From: an uncultured Litoreibacter sp.
GTDB taxonomy: Bacteria > Pseudomonadota > Alphaproteobacteria > Rhodobacterales > Rhodobacteraceae
Assembly: GCA_947501685.1 (NCBI GenBank)
Contig: CANMWQ010000005.1
Coordinates: 62,001-126,000 of the forward strand
Reading direction: 5' to 3'
DNA: 64,000 nt
The notes under the pieces are model-generated. The model worked only from the letters and a program-made list of their open reading frames with translations, did no database searches and was not told where the DNA came from. Of the stretch, positions 26,321 to 35,654 are shown piece after piece. Within the stretch, counting starts at the first letter, position 1. Each line of letters starts with the position of its first letter. Position numbers and translations under genes: made by a program.

Positions 26321-27808
26321 TCAGGCCCTCGCAATATAGCTGTCCCACAGGGCGTTGCGGAACAGAAGTTTCGGGTCCATCGCGCGCTTTTTGGCCGCGA
26401 AAGGCCGCAGCCCGGCATAGCCTGCGGCAAACTGGTCGGGGCGGGCATGCAGGCGGTAGGGCAGGTAATATGTGCCTCCCAGCCGGATCGCGGCGTCGAT
26501 CAGGTCCTGGGTCATGCGACGCGCGTCCTCCTCCGCGCGGAGGGATTTTTCCTGACTGAACAGCATCACGGCGGCGATGCGGTCGACCGGCGCGTAGCCA
26601 AGCCAGCTTTCATTGTCGGGCATCACATAGCGCAGGGTGATGTTCAGAAGCTCTTGGTAAGAGGAGGGGATGATCTGGCGGCAGGCGGCGATGAAGGCGC
26701 CGAAATTCTCGGGCGCGATGAAGTATTCGTGCAAGATATCAGTGCGGGAGGGGTCGCGGTCATCGAGCGTGATCACCGGCTCGTTCAGCAGCGCGTTGCG
26801 AGTGGTGTCGCCGCCGCTGATGCGGGGGCCGAGCGAGGATTCAAACCACCAGCGGCCATGTTTGACAATGTCGGAGCCCAGCTGCGCGCGAAAGATGTCG
26901 CGGGCGCGTTTGGACAGCCAGCCAGAGCCCGGTGCGGGCGGCAGGTCGGACTGGTCGGAAGTAGGCCGATAGGAGATCATCATCGCATCCTCAAGGAAGC
27001 GGTCCTTCGAGATATCCATGCGCCCATAGGCCATTTGCACGTTGGGCGTGCCTTTGATCATGCGCACAAATTCGGGGCCAAAATTCATCGGGTCGAGCTT
27101 GGTAAATGTCGGCTCCAGCCGGGCGTTGGGAACCATCTGGACCTCCAACTCGGTGATGATGCCAATCAGGCCGTAACCGCCCATGGCCGACAGGAAAATG
27201 TCGGCGTTTTCCTCGCGCGAGCAGGTGATGAGCTGCCCGTCGGCCAGCATGATCTGGACCTGCACCACAGTGGAGCCCATCGGCCCGAAGGGCACGGGCC
27301 AGCCATGCGCGTTGACGGAATAAGTCGCGGCGACGCCGAAATCATTGTTCGACTGCATGACGGCGGGGGAGAATCCGGCGTCATCCAGGACACGGATAAT
27401 GGTCGACCAGCGGGTTCCTGCGCCGGCGCGAAAGGTCAGGTTGGTGGTGTCGAGCTCCACCCAGTCATGGGCCATCGTGTAGGTGGTGCCGCCCCTTGCC
27501 ATGGATTGCCCGCCCATCGAGTGGCGCGCAGCGGAGGCCGTGACGGGGCGGCGATTGGCCTCCGCGTCTTTTAGTTCGGCGCGCAGGGCGGCCACGGATT
27601 TGGCGTCGAACTTTTCGGTGACGGTGATGTGTTTGGCGACACGGGTGGGCGACAGCTCGGAGGCGTCGTTGAGGATCAACGGGTCCGCGGAAGGGGTGAT
27701 GTAGTTGGTGCCGATGGGCTGCGGGTCGGTGTAGAAACGCTTGGTGGCCCAGCCGCCAAGGACGGCTCCGGTGCCGAGAAGAAAGGCTCTGCGGGTGTTT
27801 TTGCTCAT
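26321..27808 (-). CDS. Tat-exported FAD-linked oxidase (D-arabinono-lactone / sugar-lactone oxidase type)
   Basis: A 495-residue flavoprotein. The N-terminus TRRAFLLGTGAVLGG is a twin-arginine signal, implying export in folded, FAD-loaded form. A PCMH-type FAD domain follows, with SAARHSMGGQS (H96 is placed where flavin-linked histidines occur) and YSVNAHGWPVPFGPMG. The C-terminal half matches the aldono-lactone oxidase substrate domain in length. Likely reaction: oxidation of a hydroxylated substrate with transfer to oxygen or a quinone; the substrate is unknown. It heads the cluster with two uncharacterised membrane proteins. Confidence 0.88.
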   Translation of the reverse strand: MSKNTRRAFLLGTGAVLGGWATKRFYTDPQPIGTNYITPSADPLILNDASELSPTRVAKHITVTEKFDAKSVAALRAELKDAEANRRPVTASAARHSMGGQSMARGGTTYTMAHDWVELDTTNLTFRAGAGTRWSTIIRVLDDAGFSPAVMQSNNDFGVAATYSVNAHGWPVPFGPMGSTVVQVQIMLADGQLITCSREENADIFLSAMGGYGLIGIITELEVQMVPNARLEPTFTKLDPMNFGPEFVRMIKGTPNVQMAYGRMDISKDRFLEDAMMISYRPTSDQSDLPPAPGSGWLSKRARDIFRAQLGSDIVKHGRWWFESSLGPRISGGDTTRNALLNEPVITLDDRDPSRTDILHEYFIAPENFGAFIAACRQIIPSSYQELLNITLRYVMPDNESWLGYAPVDRIAAVMLFSQEKSLRAEEDARRMTQDLIDAAIRLGGTYYLPYRLHARPDQFAAGYAGLRPFAAKKRAMDPKLLFRNALWDSYIARA

Positions 27809-27910
27809 GCTGCCTGAACCGTCCCGGGTCTGTTATCTTTGCCTGTTTGGCGGGTCTGGCTCAGCGTATCTGGAAGTGGGGTCGGTGGTCAAAGGGGGAG
27901 TTTGGTCCTC

Positions 27911-30100
27911 CTAGAACTCGCTTCTGAACTGAAAGCCAAAGCTGTCACGGATGTTTCCGCTGATAACCTCCCGCTCGATCCGCGCTGAGAATTCACGAAG
28001 CCCATCATTTGACGTCGCGGACCACTCCAGCTCAAGACCTCCACCGCATTCCGTGTTGGAGGTGCTGGTGTCAATGTACTCGCAGGTCAGGCTCGGTGCG
28101 ACGCTGAGATCATTCTCGTCAAATGCGGGGCTCGGGACGGCAACCGGGAAAATAAACTCGGGCGTGAAACGAACAGTCGCCAATGTCACATTGCCTGCGA
28201 CAATTGTGTCGGCCAGTCGCGTTGCGCCTGTTGTCAAACCCAGATCAACATTGCCAATCTCAGAGTAGCCGACGGCCGCGCTTAACTCGGGGCGCAGCTC
28301 GAAGGCGCTGTATTCGCGGATGCCGGACAGGGCCAGTCCGAATTGGATAGATCGCGTGTCGTAATCGCCGCCGACGCTCGTGACGCCGCCTCCCAGATCA
28401 AGGTCATTGCGCCCGTAGCCGATCGCCAGAAACCCGTCCCAAAAGAGGTTCTCCGACAGCTCGTCGACAAAATATGCGCCAGCGGACAACCCGTAGCTGA
28501 GATGGTCACCCGAAAAACTGCCGTCGAGGTCTGTGTGGGCGACATTTGCACCGATGAAATAGCCCAGCAAAATATCGTTGCCGATCAAACGCTCCCACGC
28601 GACGCGGCCATCGAAAGACGCGGTGATGTCACCGCCCTCGTATCGGGTGACGTCGAACTCGCCAAAGACCAAACGGCGACGCTCACCATCGAAGCGTCCT
28701 GTTTGGCCAAAGAATGAGCCCGCGAGGTTGGTGTTGCTTTGCGTGGCCTGCAGCGCCGTATCAAAGATCAACGGAGTGTTGCCGCGCGTAACTTCGTCCC
28801 GTCGGCATTCTGTCTCCAGGTCCGGATCACCGGAGCGGTCCGTCGCGTCCCGATCAATCAAAGCGCGGCATCGTTGTTCCAAAGCGTAGCGATCTCTGGC
28901 CCCTTTGGCCGCACGTTGGTTGAAGCCAATCTGTGTTCTCAGCTCCCGAACTTCTTGCTCAACGATAACGTCACGCAGTTCTTCGCGTTCGGGCTCTGTC
29001 AGGGTGCCGCCATCAATGCTGAGCATGTTTGAGGCAAGGTTCATCACTGAGTCCGCATCCATTGCGACATTCGCCGGAAGCGAAACTGTTACTGGGGCAC
29101 CCGGCGTCGTAGGCGTGACAAGGATCGTATAGACCCCCGGTGAGACCATGACCAAACTTGACGCCGTTCCGTTTCCAACAACAAATTCTGACAGATCCAA
29201 ACCCGATACAGGCTCGGAGAATGTGGCTGTGACCGTGAACGGCCCCGATTGCGGTCCGGTTGGCCCGGTCAGTACCACTGTTGGTCCGACGTTGCCGTTT
29301 CCGGGAACTGCGATATCGTAGGTCGCCTCATCCCTGTCATTGCTTAGGACATCCAGATCAAATGAGAATGGGCCAGCGCCAGTAGGTGTGTAGGTCACAT
29401 CAAATGTGGTCGTCGCCCCCGGAGCAAGGGACAGCACGCCCGGTGCCGTAATAGAAATTCCAGCATCTACGTTGACAAGATTGGCTGCAGTTGGGGTGCC
29501 CGACAGCGTAAGGGTCTGGGCGCCCCCGTTTCGGACCGTGTAGGTCACCGTCCGGGATGTTCCTGCCAAAAGCGTTCCCTGAGGGTCTGCTCCGCCATCT
29601 GCAATCGCGCCGTTCAGAGACGATTGAATGTCAATTTCTTCCGGCGGCGTACAGGTGGTAATTGACCCGCCGCGTCTAGGGGTTCGTGTGCCCCGAAGAA
29701 AGTACGTAAATACTGTTCTGCCAGCACTTGTAACCGTGTATGTGCGACTTGTTCGAGCATTACTTCGGTTGATCGGGGTCGTATATCCACCAGCGCTGAG
29801 TGTTGAGGGCCCGCTTATTGTAACCCGATGTCCAGCCGCATTTTGCGGCGAGCCCGGGTTGGCGCGTCGCGCAACGCTAGACCTGATGATCGCACCTTCC
29901 GGCGCGAACGGTATCGTAATGATATCCGTTTGGTTGCCTTGCGACAGGTTCTGCTGGCCGGTCGTTGATGTAGACGTTCCAACGCAGGTCAGTGTCCTGG
30001 TTTGCGTTTGGGCCAGAGCGTCAGAGGGCAAAAGCGTTAGAAAGAGAATAACACTCACGTAAAACATGAGAAAGAAATTGGCGTGCACGTAGCGTTTCAA
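27911..30100 (-). CDS. Large surface protein with Ig-like repeats and C-terminal beta-barrel (autotransporter-like)
   Basis: A 729-residue protein. Residues 1-30 form a signal peptide ending DALAQ. Residues 150-370 hold beta-sandwich modules (LSLAPGATTTFDVTYTPTG, then GPQSGPFTVTATFSEPVSGLDLSEF, a Big/cadherin-like motif). A charged helical linker follows (EPEREELRDVIVEQEVRELR). From about 450 the sequence alternates as amphipathic strands and ends FGFQFRSEF, a terminal Phe typical of outer-membrane barrels. The start is a TTG with AGGGG 9 bases upstream; the nearest ATG (30067) would cut away the basic n-region. Base composition is lower in GC than neighbours. An exact CtrA-type site lies 62 bp upstream. 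Confidence 0.78.
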   Translation of the reverse strand: MKRYVHANFFLMFYVSVILFLTLLPSDALAQTQTRTLTCVGTSTSTTGQQNLSQGNQTDIITIPFAPEGAIIRSSVARRANPGSPQNAAGHRVTISGPSTLSAGGYTTPINRSNARTSRTYTVTSAGRTVFTYFLRGTRTPRRGGSITTCTPPEEIDIQSSLNGAIADGGADPQGTLLAGTSRTVTYTVRNGGAQTLTLSGTPTAANLVNVDAGISITAPGVLSLAPGATTTFDVTYTPTGAGPFSFDLDVLSNDRDEATYDIAVPGNGNVGPTVVLTGPTGPQSGPFTVTATFSEPVSGLDLSEFVVGNGTASSLVMVSPGVYTILVTPTTPGAPVTVSLPANVAMDADSVMNLASNMLSIDGGTLTEPEREELRDVIVEQEVRELRTQIGFNQRAAKGARDRYALEQRCRALIDRDATDRSGDPDLETECRRDEVTRGNTPLIFDTALQATQSNTNLAGSFFGQTGRFDGERRRLVFGEFDVTRYEGGDITASFDGRVAWERLIGNDILLGYFIGANVAHTDLDGSFSGDHLSYGLSAGAYFVDELSENLFWDGFLAIGYGRNDLDLGGGVTSVGGDYDTRSIQFGLALSGIREYSAFELRPELSAAVGYSEIGNVDLGLTTGATRLADTIVAGNVTLATVRFTPEFIFPVAVPSPAFDENDLSVAPSLTCEYIDTSTSNTECGGGLELEWSATSNDGLREFSARIEREVISGNIRDSFGFQFRSEF

Positions 30101-30161
30101 GGTGGAACACCCCTAAAAATTTTAAAAATTAAAACGCTGTCAGACGCAGTCCAAAACAGCT

Positions 30162-30177
30162 TTAACCATTCATTAAC
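30162..30177. promoter_or_regulatory. CtrA-type binding site upstream of the autotransporter-like gene
   Basis: TTAAC-CATTCA-TTAAC exactly matches the alphaproteobacterial CtrA consensus TTAAC-N6-TTAAC. It is in an AT-rich 205-bp gap, 62 bp from the TTG start of the minus-strand surface protein gene. yaaA points the same way and ends at 30306, so the surface gene is the only candidate target nearby. Confidence 0.55.
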
Positions 30178-30305
30178 GGCTAATATGTCCAAAAAAGGGG
30201 GAAATTGGGCTCGGCTGCACCAGAGGAGTCAGGATCTTTTTACGTGTGACATTTGTGCAGAGCTGTTTTGTGGCTCTGGACTACAGATATCGGGCGCGCT
30301 GAAAC

Positions 30306-31100
30306 CTAGGACGCTTTGCGAAGAGCGTTCAACGCTTCCTCAGATCGGAAGAAGACCGGGTTGTCTGGGGTGGATCGGTCAGGCTGGTAGGCGTAGCCGC
30401 CCGTGTCGAAGTCTTGCAGGCCACTTGCGTCGGTGATGCGGTTTTGGATGATGAAACGGGCCATCGCGCCGCGGGCCTGTTTGGCAAAGAAGCTGACGAT
30501 TTTGGGGCCGCCGGGTTTGTCCTCAAGAAAGGTCGGCGTGACGACGTTCAGCTTGAGCGCTTTCAGGTCAACCGCACCGAAATATTCCTGGCTCGCGCAG
30601 TTGATCAGCGTGTCGGTGCCTTGGGCCTCGGCCTCCGCGTTCAGCTTCAGCGCAATCTTGTCGCCCCAATAGGCGTAAAGCGACGGGTGGCGGCCGGTTT
30701 TCAGGCGGCTGCCCATCTCGAGGCGGTAAGGCTGGATCGCGTCGCGCGGCTTCAGCAGCCCATAAAGCCCGGACAGAATGCGCAAATGGTCCTGAGCATA
30801 GGCCATTTCATCCGCATCAAGGGAGCCCACCTCCAGCCCGGTATAGGTGTCGCCCGCGAAGCTGAGCGCGGCGGGCTTGGAATTGTCCGGTGTCGATGCA
30901 TCTTCAAACGCTTTGAACCGGTCGTAATTCAGCTTGGCCAGATCGTCCGAGATCGACATCAGCGCACCCAGTTTCTTGGCGCTGAGCCGTGCGGCAGAGG
31001 CGGCCAGCACATTGGCGTCCTGCTGAAACTCGGGCAGGGTCGGGGCCACATCCGTGGCGGACATGTCGAGTTTCTTGGCGGGTGAAATCACGGTTAGCAT
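30306..31100 (-). CDS. yaaA: Peroxide stress protein YaaA (DUF328)
   Basis: A 264-residue protein beginning MLTVISPAKKLDM, the family hallmark, with YAQDHLRILSGLYGLLKPRDAIQPYRLEMG and NCASQEYFGAV. In E. coli YaaA lowers intracellular free iron during hydrogen peroxide stress and binds DNA through a cationic cleft. Length is normal. Expected control by OxyR cannot be seen in the sequence. It is followed by the surface-protein promoter region and preceded by recQ on the same strand, 57 bases away. Confidence 0.95.
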   Translation of the reverse strand: MLTVISPAKKLDMSATDVAPTLPEFQQDANVLAASAARLSAKKLGALMSISDDLAKLNYDRFKAFEDASTPDNSKPAALSFAGDTYTGLEVGSLDADEMAYAQDHLRILSGLYGLLKPRDAIQPYRLEMGSRLKTGRHPSLYAYWGDKIALKLNAEAEAQGTDTLINCASQEYFGAVDLKALKLNVVTPTFLEDKPGGPKIVSFFAKQARGAMARFIIQNRITDASGLQDFDTGGYAYQPDRSTPDNPVFFRSEEALNALRKAS

Positions 31101-31157
31101 CGGCGGCCCCTCTTTGGTTAGTGCTCAAAATAGCGGGTGGGGGCGGCGCGTCCAGCC

Positions 31158-33197
31158 CTATGCGTCTGACAAGATCGCGAGAAACGCGTCAGCGAAACGG
31201 TCGGCGCGGCGGTCCCCCAAAAGCCGGGTCATGGCGGCGTGATCGCGGGGGCGGGTCTCGGCGATTTTGGCCAGCAGCGAGGCCGAGCAGCTGACCGGTT
31301 TGTCAAAGCCGCCCTCGCCGTTTTTTAGGCGGTTCTGCGCCTCCATCAGCTGGTCATAGACCGCGCCCGCATTGCCGCCTGCCAGTTTGCGGCGTGCGGG
31401 GTGGGGCACGTCGGCCTCGGCTCCGGTGATGACCTCCAGGAAGCCTTTGCCGTAATTCTGCAGCTTCTTCGCGCCCACGCCGCTGATGCGGGCAAATTCG
31501 TCCAAACTGGCGGGGCGTTTCTCCGCCATCTCAATCAGGGTCTTGTCGTTGAAAATAATGTAGGCGGGCACGCCTTGCGCCTCCGCAAAGGCGCGGCGTT
31601 TGGCTTTGAGCGCGGACAGAAGTGGCGCGTCTTCTTCCGAGACCAGCGTGCGCACGCGCGGGCCGGAGCGGCCCTTGGTGATCGTGTCGCGGCGCAGGGT
31701 GATCGTGGCCTCATCCTTCAGGATGGGCCGCGCCTTGTCGGTCATGAACAGCGCGCCGTGGCGGTCGGGGTTGGGCCGGATCAAGTCATGGCCCTGCATT
31801 TGCCGAAACACCGCGCCCCATTCGCGCTTGTCCAGATCGTCACCCACCCCAAAGGTCGGCAGCTGGTCATGGCCGCGCTGTTGCACCTTGTCGGTCATCT
31901 GCCCGCGCAGAATGTCGATCAAATGCCCCGCGCCAAACCACGCATCGGTGCGCAGGATGGCCGAGAGCGCCTTGCGCACATGGACCGTGCCGTCAAACGT
32001 CTTGGGCGGGCTGTCGCAAAGGTCGCATTTCCCGCAGGTGATATCTGTTTCACCGAAATAGCCCAGAAGCGCATGGCGGCGGCATTCCAGCGCCTCGGCC
32101 AGCCCCAAAAGCGCATTGAGGCGCGCGTGGTCCGCGCCTTTGCGCTCCGCATCGGCCAGCCCTTCGTCGATTTGCTGGCGGCGGAAGCGAATGTCGTCGG
32201 CGCTGTAAAGCGTCAGCGTGTCGGCAGGCGCCCCGTCGCGGCCCGCGCGGCCGATCTCCTGATAATAGCCTTCGATGGTCTTGGGCAGGTCGGCATGCGC
32301 CACCCAGCGCACGTCGGGCTTGTCGACGCCCATGCCAAACGCGATGGTGGCCACGACAACGAGGCCGTCCTCGCGGGAGAAGCGCGCTTCGACCTCGCGG
32401 CGCAGCTCGGGGTCCATGCCGCCGTGATAGTGGCAGGCGCTGTGGCCGTCTTCGGCCAGCGCCCGCGCAAGGCTTTCGGTCTTGGCCCGCGTGCCGCAAT
32501 AGACGATGCCCGATTGGCCGCGACGCGCATTGGCAAATTCGAGGATTTGTTTGCGCGGCGAGTCCTTCGCCTGAAAGGCCAGATGCAGGTTGGGGCGGTC
32601 AAAGCCGTGCAGAAAGGTGGTCGGTTGGACGCCATCAAAGAGCCGCGTCACGATCTCCGCACGGGTTTCTTCGTCGGCGGTGGCGGTGAAGGCCGACAGG
32701 GGTACGTCCAGCGATTTGCGCAATTGCCCGATGCGCAGATAATCGGGCCGGAAATCATGACCCCATTGGCTGACGCAATGCGCCTCGTCCACGGCGATCA
32801 TCGTGACATTGGCCCGGCGCAGCATGTCCTGCGTGGCGGTTTTCGCCAGCCGTTCGGGCGCGAGGTAGAGCAGTTTCAGATGCCCCTCGCGCAGGGCTGC
32901 AAACACCGCGTCGCTTTCTTCCTCCGTGTTGCCGGAGGTCAGGCACCCGGCGCTGACGCCCGCGGCTTTCAGCGCCCGCACCTGATCGCGCATCAACGCA
33001 ATCAGCGGCGAGATCACCACCGTCAGCCCGTCGCGGCAGAGTGCAGGAAGTTGGAAACACAGCGATTTGCCGCCCCCCGTTGGCATGATGGCCAGCGTGT
33101 TTTGGCCCGCGCAGACGGCATCCACGATCTCCGCCTGGCCGGGGCGGAAGGCGTCGAATCCGAAGATGTCGGACAGCAGATCTGTGGCGTCTAGCAT
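31158..33197 (-). CDS. recQ: ATP-dependent DNA helicase RecQ
   Basis: A 679-residue 3'-5' helicase. Walker A is MPTGGGKSLCFQLPA, the DEAH box is VDEAHCVSQWGHDFRPDY, and motif VI is QEIGRAGRDG. A zinc-binding cysteine cluster (CGKCDLCDSP) and RQC winged helix follow, then an HRDC domain near the C-terminus (YIIFNDKTLIEMAEKRP). It resolves recombination and replication intermediates. ATG at 33197 gives the family N-terminus; the frame extends 30 codons upstream without homology support. Confidence 0.96.
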   Translation of the reverse strand: MLDATDLLSDIFGFDAFRPGQAEIVDAVCAGQNTLAIMPTGGGKSLCFQLPALCRDGLTVVISPLIALMRDQVRALKAAGVSAGCLTSGNTEEESDAVFAALREGHLKLLYLAPERLAKTATQDMLRRANVTMIAVDEAHCVSQWGHDFRPDYLRIGQLRKSLDVPLSAFTATADEETRAEIVTRLFDGVQPTTFLHGFDRPNLHLAFQAKDSPRKQILEFANARRGQSGIVYCGTRAKTESLARALAEDGHSACHYHGGMDPELRREVEARFSREDGLVVVATIAFGMGVDKPDVRWVAHADLPKTIEGYYQEIGRAGRDGAPADTLTLYSADDIRFRRQQIDEGLADAERKGADHARLNALLGLAEALECRRHALLGYFGETDITCGKCDLCDSPPKTFDGTVHVRKALSAILRTDAWFGAGHLIDILRGQMTDKVQQRGHDQLPTFGVGDDLDKREWGAVFRQMQGHDLIRPNPDRHGALFMTDKARPILKDEATITLRRDTITKGRSGPRVRTLVSEEDAPLLSALKAKRRAFAEAQGVPAYIIFNDKTLIEMAEKRPASLDEFARISGVGAKKLQNYGKGFLEVITGAEADVPHPARRKLAGGNAGAVYDQLMEAQNRLKNGEGGFDKPVSCSASLLAKIAETRPRDHAAMTRLLGDRRADRFADAFLAILSDA

Positions 33198-33298
33198 GTG
33201 GGGTTTGCCTGTTGAGGTCGTGTTGTTGTGCTCGATTTTTATGGAGCATCCCATATTACCAATGGGTGAACAACCGCCCTTGGCCACAAGATATGGGG

Positions 33299-33859
33299 TT
33301 AATCGGCCCTCAGAAGCGTGATCGTGGCCGCGCCATAGGTTTTGTGCTCCAGCAATGTGAAGCCGGGGGGCGGCAGTTGGGCGGAGGCTTCCTCCCAGAT
33401 CACCAGCGCCTTGGGGGCGATCCAGCCATTGTCACGCGCGCCGGTCAGGGCTTTCTCGCCCATGGATTTCCCATAGGGCGGATCGAGGAAGATCAGATCG
33501 AACGGCGCGTAGGGGTTTGCGGTCAGCTTGGTTGCGTCTTGGGTCAGCACGCTCGCGGCCTCCGCCGCACGTAGCTTGGCGAGGTTCTTGGTGATCAGCT
33601 TGAAACCCGCGCGGCCGTTTTCAACGAAACACACCCGGTCCGCGCCGCGTGACAGGGCCTCCAGCCCCAAGGCCCCGGTGCCTGCAAAGAGATCCAGCAC
33701 CCGCGCGCCCGCGACGGGGCTGCCAAACCGTCCGCCGGTCAGCATGTTGAACAGGCTCTCGCGCACGCGGTCCGAAGTGGGGCGCAGATGGGCACCCGCG
33801 TCGCCTTTGCCCAGGTCGGCCAGCGCCGTGCCGCGATGTTTGCCTGCAATGATCCTCAT
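33299..33859 (-). CDS. rsmD: 16S rRNA (guanine-966-N2)-methyltransferase
   Basis: A 186-residue SAM-dependent methyltransferase that modifies G966 in the small subunit. It begins MRIIAGKHRGTALA, has the SAM loop VLDLFAGTGALGLEALSRGA and the catalytic DPPYGK motif. Length is typical. Its start overlaps the stop of the upstream flavin reductase gene by 4 bases. Confidence 0.95.
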   Translation of the reverse strand: MRIIAGKHRGTALADLGKGDAGAHLRPTSDRVRESLFNMLTGGRFGSPVAGARVLDLFAGTGALGLEALSRGADRVCFVENGRAGFKLITKNLAKLRAAEAASVLTQDATKLTANPYAPFDLIFLDPPYGKSMGEKALTGARDNGWIAPKALVIWEEASAQLPPPGFTLLEHKTYGAATITLLRAD

Positions 33860-35061
33860 GCTTTCAACAGCGCTTTCATGTCGGTGTCAGGGTCAGCGAC
33901 CACCTCAGGCGCGGGGTGTTTGCCCGCCTCGATCAGCCGCTTGCCGATCATGTAGCTGCGCGGGTCGTTCAGCGCGTCCACGGCCAGCAGGTGCTCGCCC
34001 GCATAATACCAATGCGACACCGCGTCGCCGTCATGGCGCACCAGCACCCGGTCATGGCCGCTGCCCAACCCTGCGATTTGCAGTTTCAAATCATATTGGT
34101 CCGACCAGAACCACGGCTTCGGGGTGTAGGTCTTGCCCGCGCCCATGATGTTTTCGGCCACAAGCTCCGCATGATCAATGGCGTGGCCCACGCTTTCCAG
34201 CCGCATCTGCGCGCCGCCATGCGGGAAGGAGGCGCAGTCGCCTGCCGCCCAAACCTCTGCTACATTCGTGCGCCCCAAAGCATCCGTTGCGATGCCGTTC
34301 TCCAGCGCCACACCAGCGGCCCCCGCCAGCGCGTCGTCCGGCACAATCCCCACGCCCGCAATCACGAAATCGACGTCCAGCTCGGTGCCATCGCTCAGCA
34401 CCGCGCCGGATACATGACCCTCGCCCAACAGCCGCTCGAGCCCCACGCCCTCCCGAATATCAACGCCATGCTCCGCATGTAATGCCCGCACGTAATCAGA
34501 CGTCTCTGCACAAGCCACCCGCTGCAAAATCCGTTCCGCCATCTCGACCAAGGTGACGGTGACGCCCAGTTTGCGGGCCACGGCTGCCGCCTCCAAACCG
34601 ATATAGCCGCCCCCTACGATCAGCGCTTTGGCACCGTCGCGGAACGCGGCCTCCATCGCATCGACATCGGCCAATGTGCGCACCACATGGACCCCCGCCA
34701 ATGCGCCGCCAATCGCGGCAGGCAACCGGCGCGGAGCGGAGCCGGTGGTAAACACCAGATGATCATAGCCAATCACATCGCTGCCGACGGTCACGGTCTT
34801 TGCGGCAAGGTCCACGGCCTCCACCGCCGCCCCCATGCGCAGGTCAATCGCGTTCTCGGCGTAAAACTCCAGCGGGCGCAGATAGAGCCGCTCTTCCTCC
34901 ATCTCGCCCAGCAGGTAGGCCTTGGATAAGGGGGGCCTTTGGTAGGGCGGCACCGGCTCCTCGCCGATCAGGGTGATCTGGCCGTCAAAGCCCATATTGC
35001 GCAGCTTGGCCGTCAGCGCGTATCCGGCTTGGCCTGCCCCGATCACAACAACTTGGCTCAT
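33856..35061 (-). CDS. FAD-dependent pyridine nucleotide oxidoreductase, ferredoxin-reductase type
   Basis: A 401-residue flavoprotein with an FAD-binding dinucleotide fold (VVVIGAGQAGYALTAKLR), a second NAD(P)H fold (KALIVGGGYIGLEAAAVARKLGV) and the VWAAGDCASFPH motif that contacts FAD. It resembles rhodocoxin/putidaredoxin reductases, which pass electrons from NADH to a [2Fe-2S] ferredoxin for P450 or dioxygenase systems. No ferredoxin or P450 is near, so the partner is elsewhere. It is coupled to rsmD by a 4-base overlap. Confidence 0.92.
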   Translation of the reverse strand: MSQVVVIGAGQAGYALTAKLRNMGFDGQITLIGEEPVPPYQRPPLSKAYLLGEMEEERLYLRPLEFYAENAIDLRMGAAVEAVDLAAKTVTVGSDVIGYDHLVFTTGSAPRRLPAAIGGALAGVHVVRTLADVDAMEAAFRDGAKALIVGGGYIGLEAAAVARKLGVTVTLVEMAERILQRVACAETSDYVRALHAEHGVDIREGVGLERLLGEGHVSGAVLSDGTELDVDFVIAGVGIVPDDALAGAAGVALENGIATDALGRTNVAEVWAAGDCASFPHGGAQMRLESVGHAIDHAELVAENIMGAGKTYTPKPWFWSDQYDLKLQIAGLGSGHDRVLVRHDGDAVSHWYYAGEHLLAVDALNDPRSYMIGKRLIEAGKHPAPEVVADPDTDMKALLKA

Positions 35062-35145
35062 AACTGCACGGCTTCCCGGTTGGTCTTTGTCGCCCCTGAC
35101 CCTATATGAGCAGGACCGACAAACTCAATCAGGGAAAGAACCGTC

Positions 35146-35634
35146 ATGACATTATCTGTGGGCGACACGCTGCCAAATGCTGATCTGTACCGTATGGGCG
35201 CTGAGGGGCCGGAAAGCGTCTCCATGGACAGTCTGACCAAGGGCCGCAAAGTGGTGATCTTCGGGCTGCCGGGCGCCTATACCGGGACCTGCACCACGGC
35301 GCATGTGCCGAGTTTCATGCGGACCAAGGATGGTTTCGCGGCCAAAGGCGTGGACGAGATCATCTGCCTGTCGGTCAACGACCCGTTCGTGATGGACGCC
35401 TGGGGCAAAAGCACCGGCGGGGCGGAAGCAGGCGTGACCTTCCTTGGCGATCCCGCCTCTGAATTCACCAAAGCGGCGGGTATGGATTTTGACGCGCCGC
35501 CCGCAGGGCTGCATAGCCGCTCCAAGCGCTATGCGCTTTATGCCGAAGACGGTGTGGTGAAGGTCCTGCAAGCCGAAGACAACCCCGGCGTCTGCGAAAC
35601 CTCCGGTGGGGAGGCGCTGCTCGCCTCGCTTTAA
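35146..35634 (+). CDS. Peroxiredoxin, Prx5 / hybrid-glutaredoxin-free type
   Basis: A 162-residue thiol peroxidase. The peroxidatic cysteine is C49 in PGAYTGTCTTAHVPSF, matching the PxxxTxxC active site of the Prx5 group. A second cysteine in NPGVCETSG near the C-terminus could act as resolving residue. It reduces hydrogen peroxide and alkyl hydroperoxides using glutathione or thioredoxin. AGGGAAAG precedes the ATG. A strong bidirectional terminator follows at 35655-35686. Confidence 0.94.
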   Translation: MTLSVGDTLPNADLYRMGAEGPESVSMDSLTKGRKVVIFGLPGAYTGTCTTAHVPSFMRTKDGFAAKGVDEIICLSVNDPFVMDAWGKSTGGAEAGVTFLGDPASEFTKAAGMDFDAPPAGLHSRSKRYALYAEDGVVKVLQAEDNPGVCETSGGEALLASL

Positions 35635-35654
35635 TACCGGGCCAAACCCATTGA

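Noticed and set aside
27911-30100. The large surface protein as cargo of the type I exporter at 39-42 kb
   Set aside because: It has an N-terminal signal peptide and a barrel-like C-terminus and no RTX nonapeptides, so Sec export fits better than type I secretion.
31401-33194. 597-codon plus-strand frame opposite recQ
   Set aside because: Shadow of recQ; helicase motifs are on the minus strand, and the plus frame has no recognisable domain.
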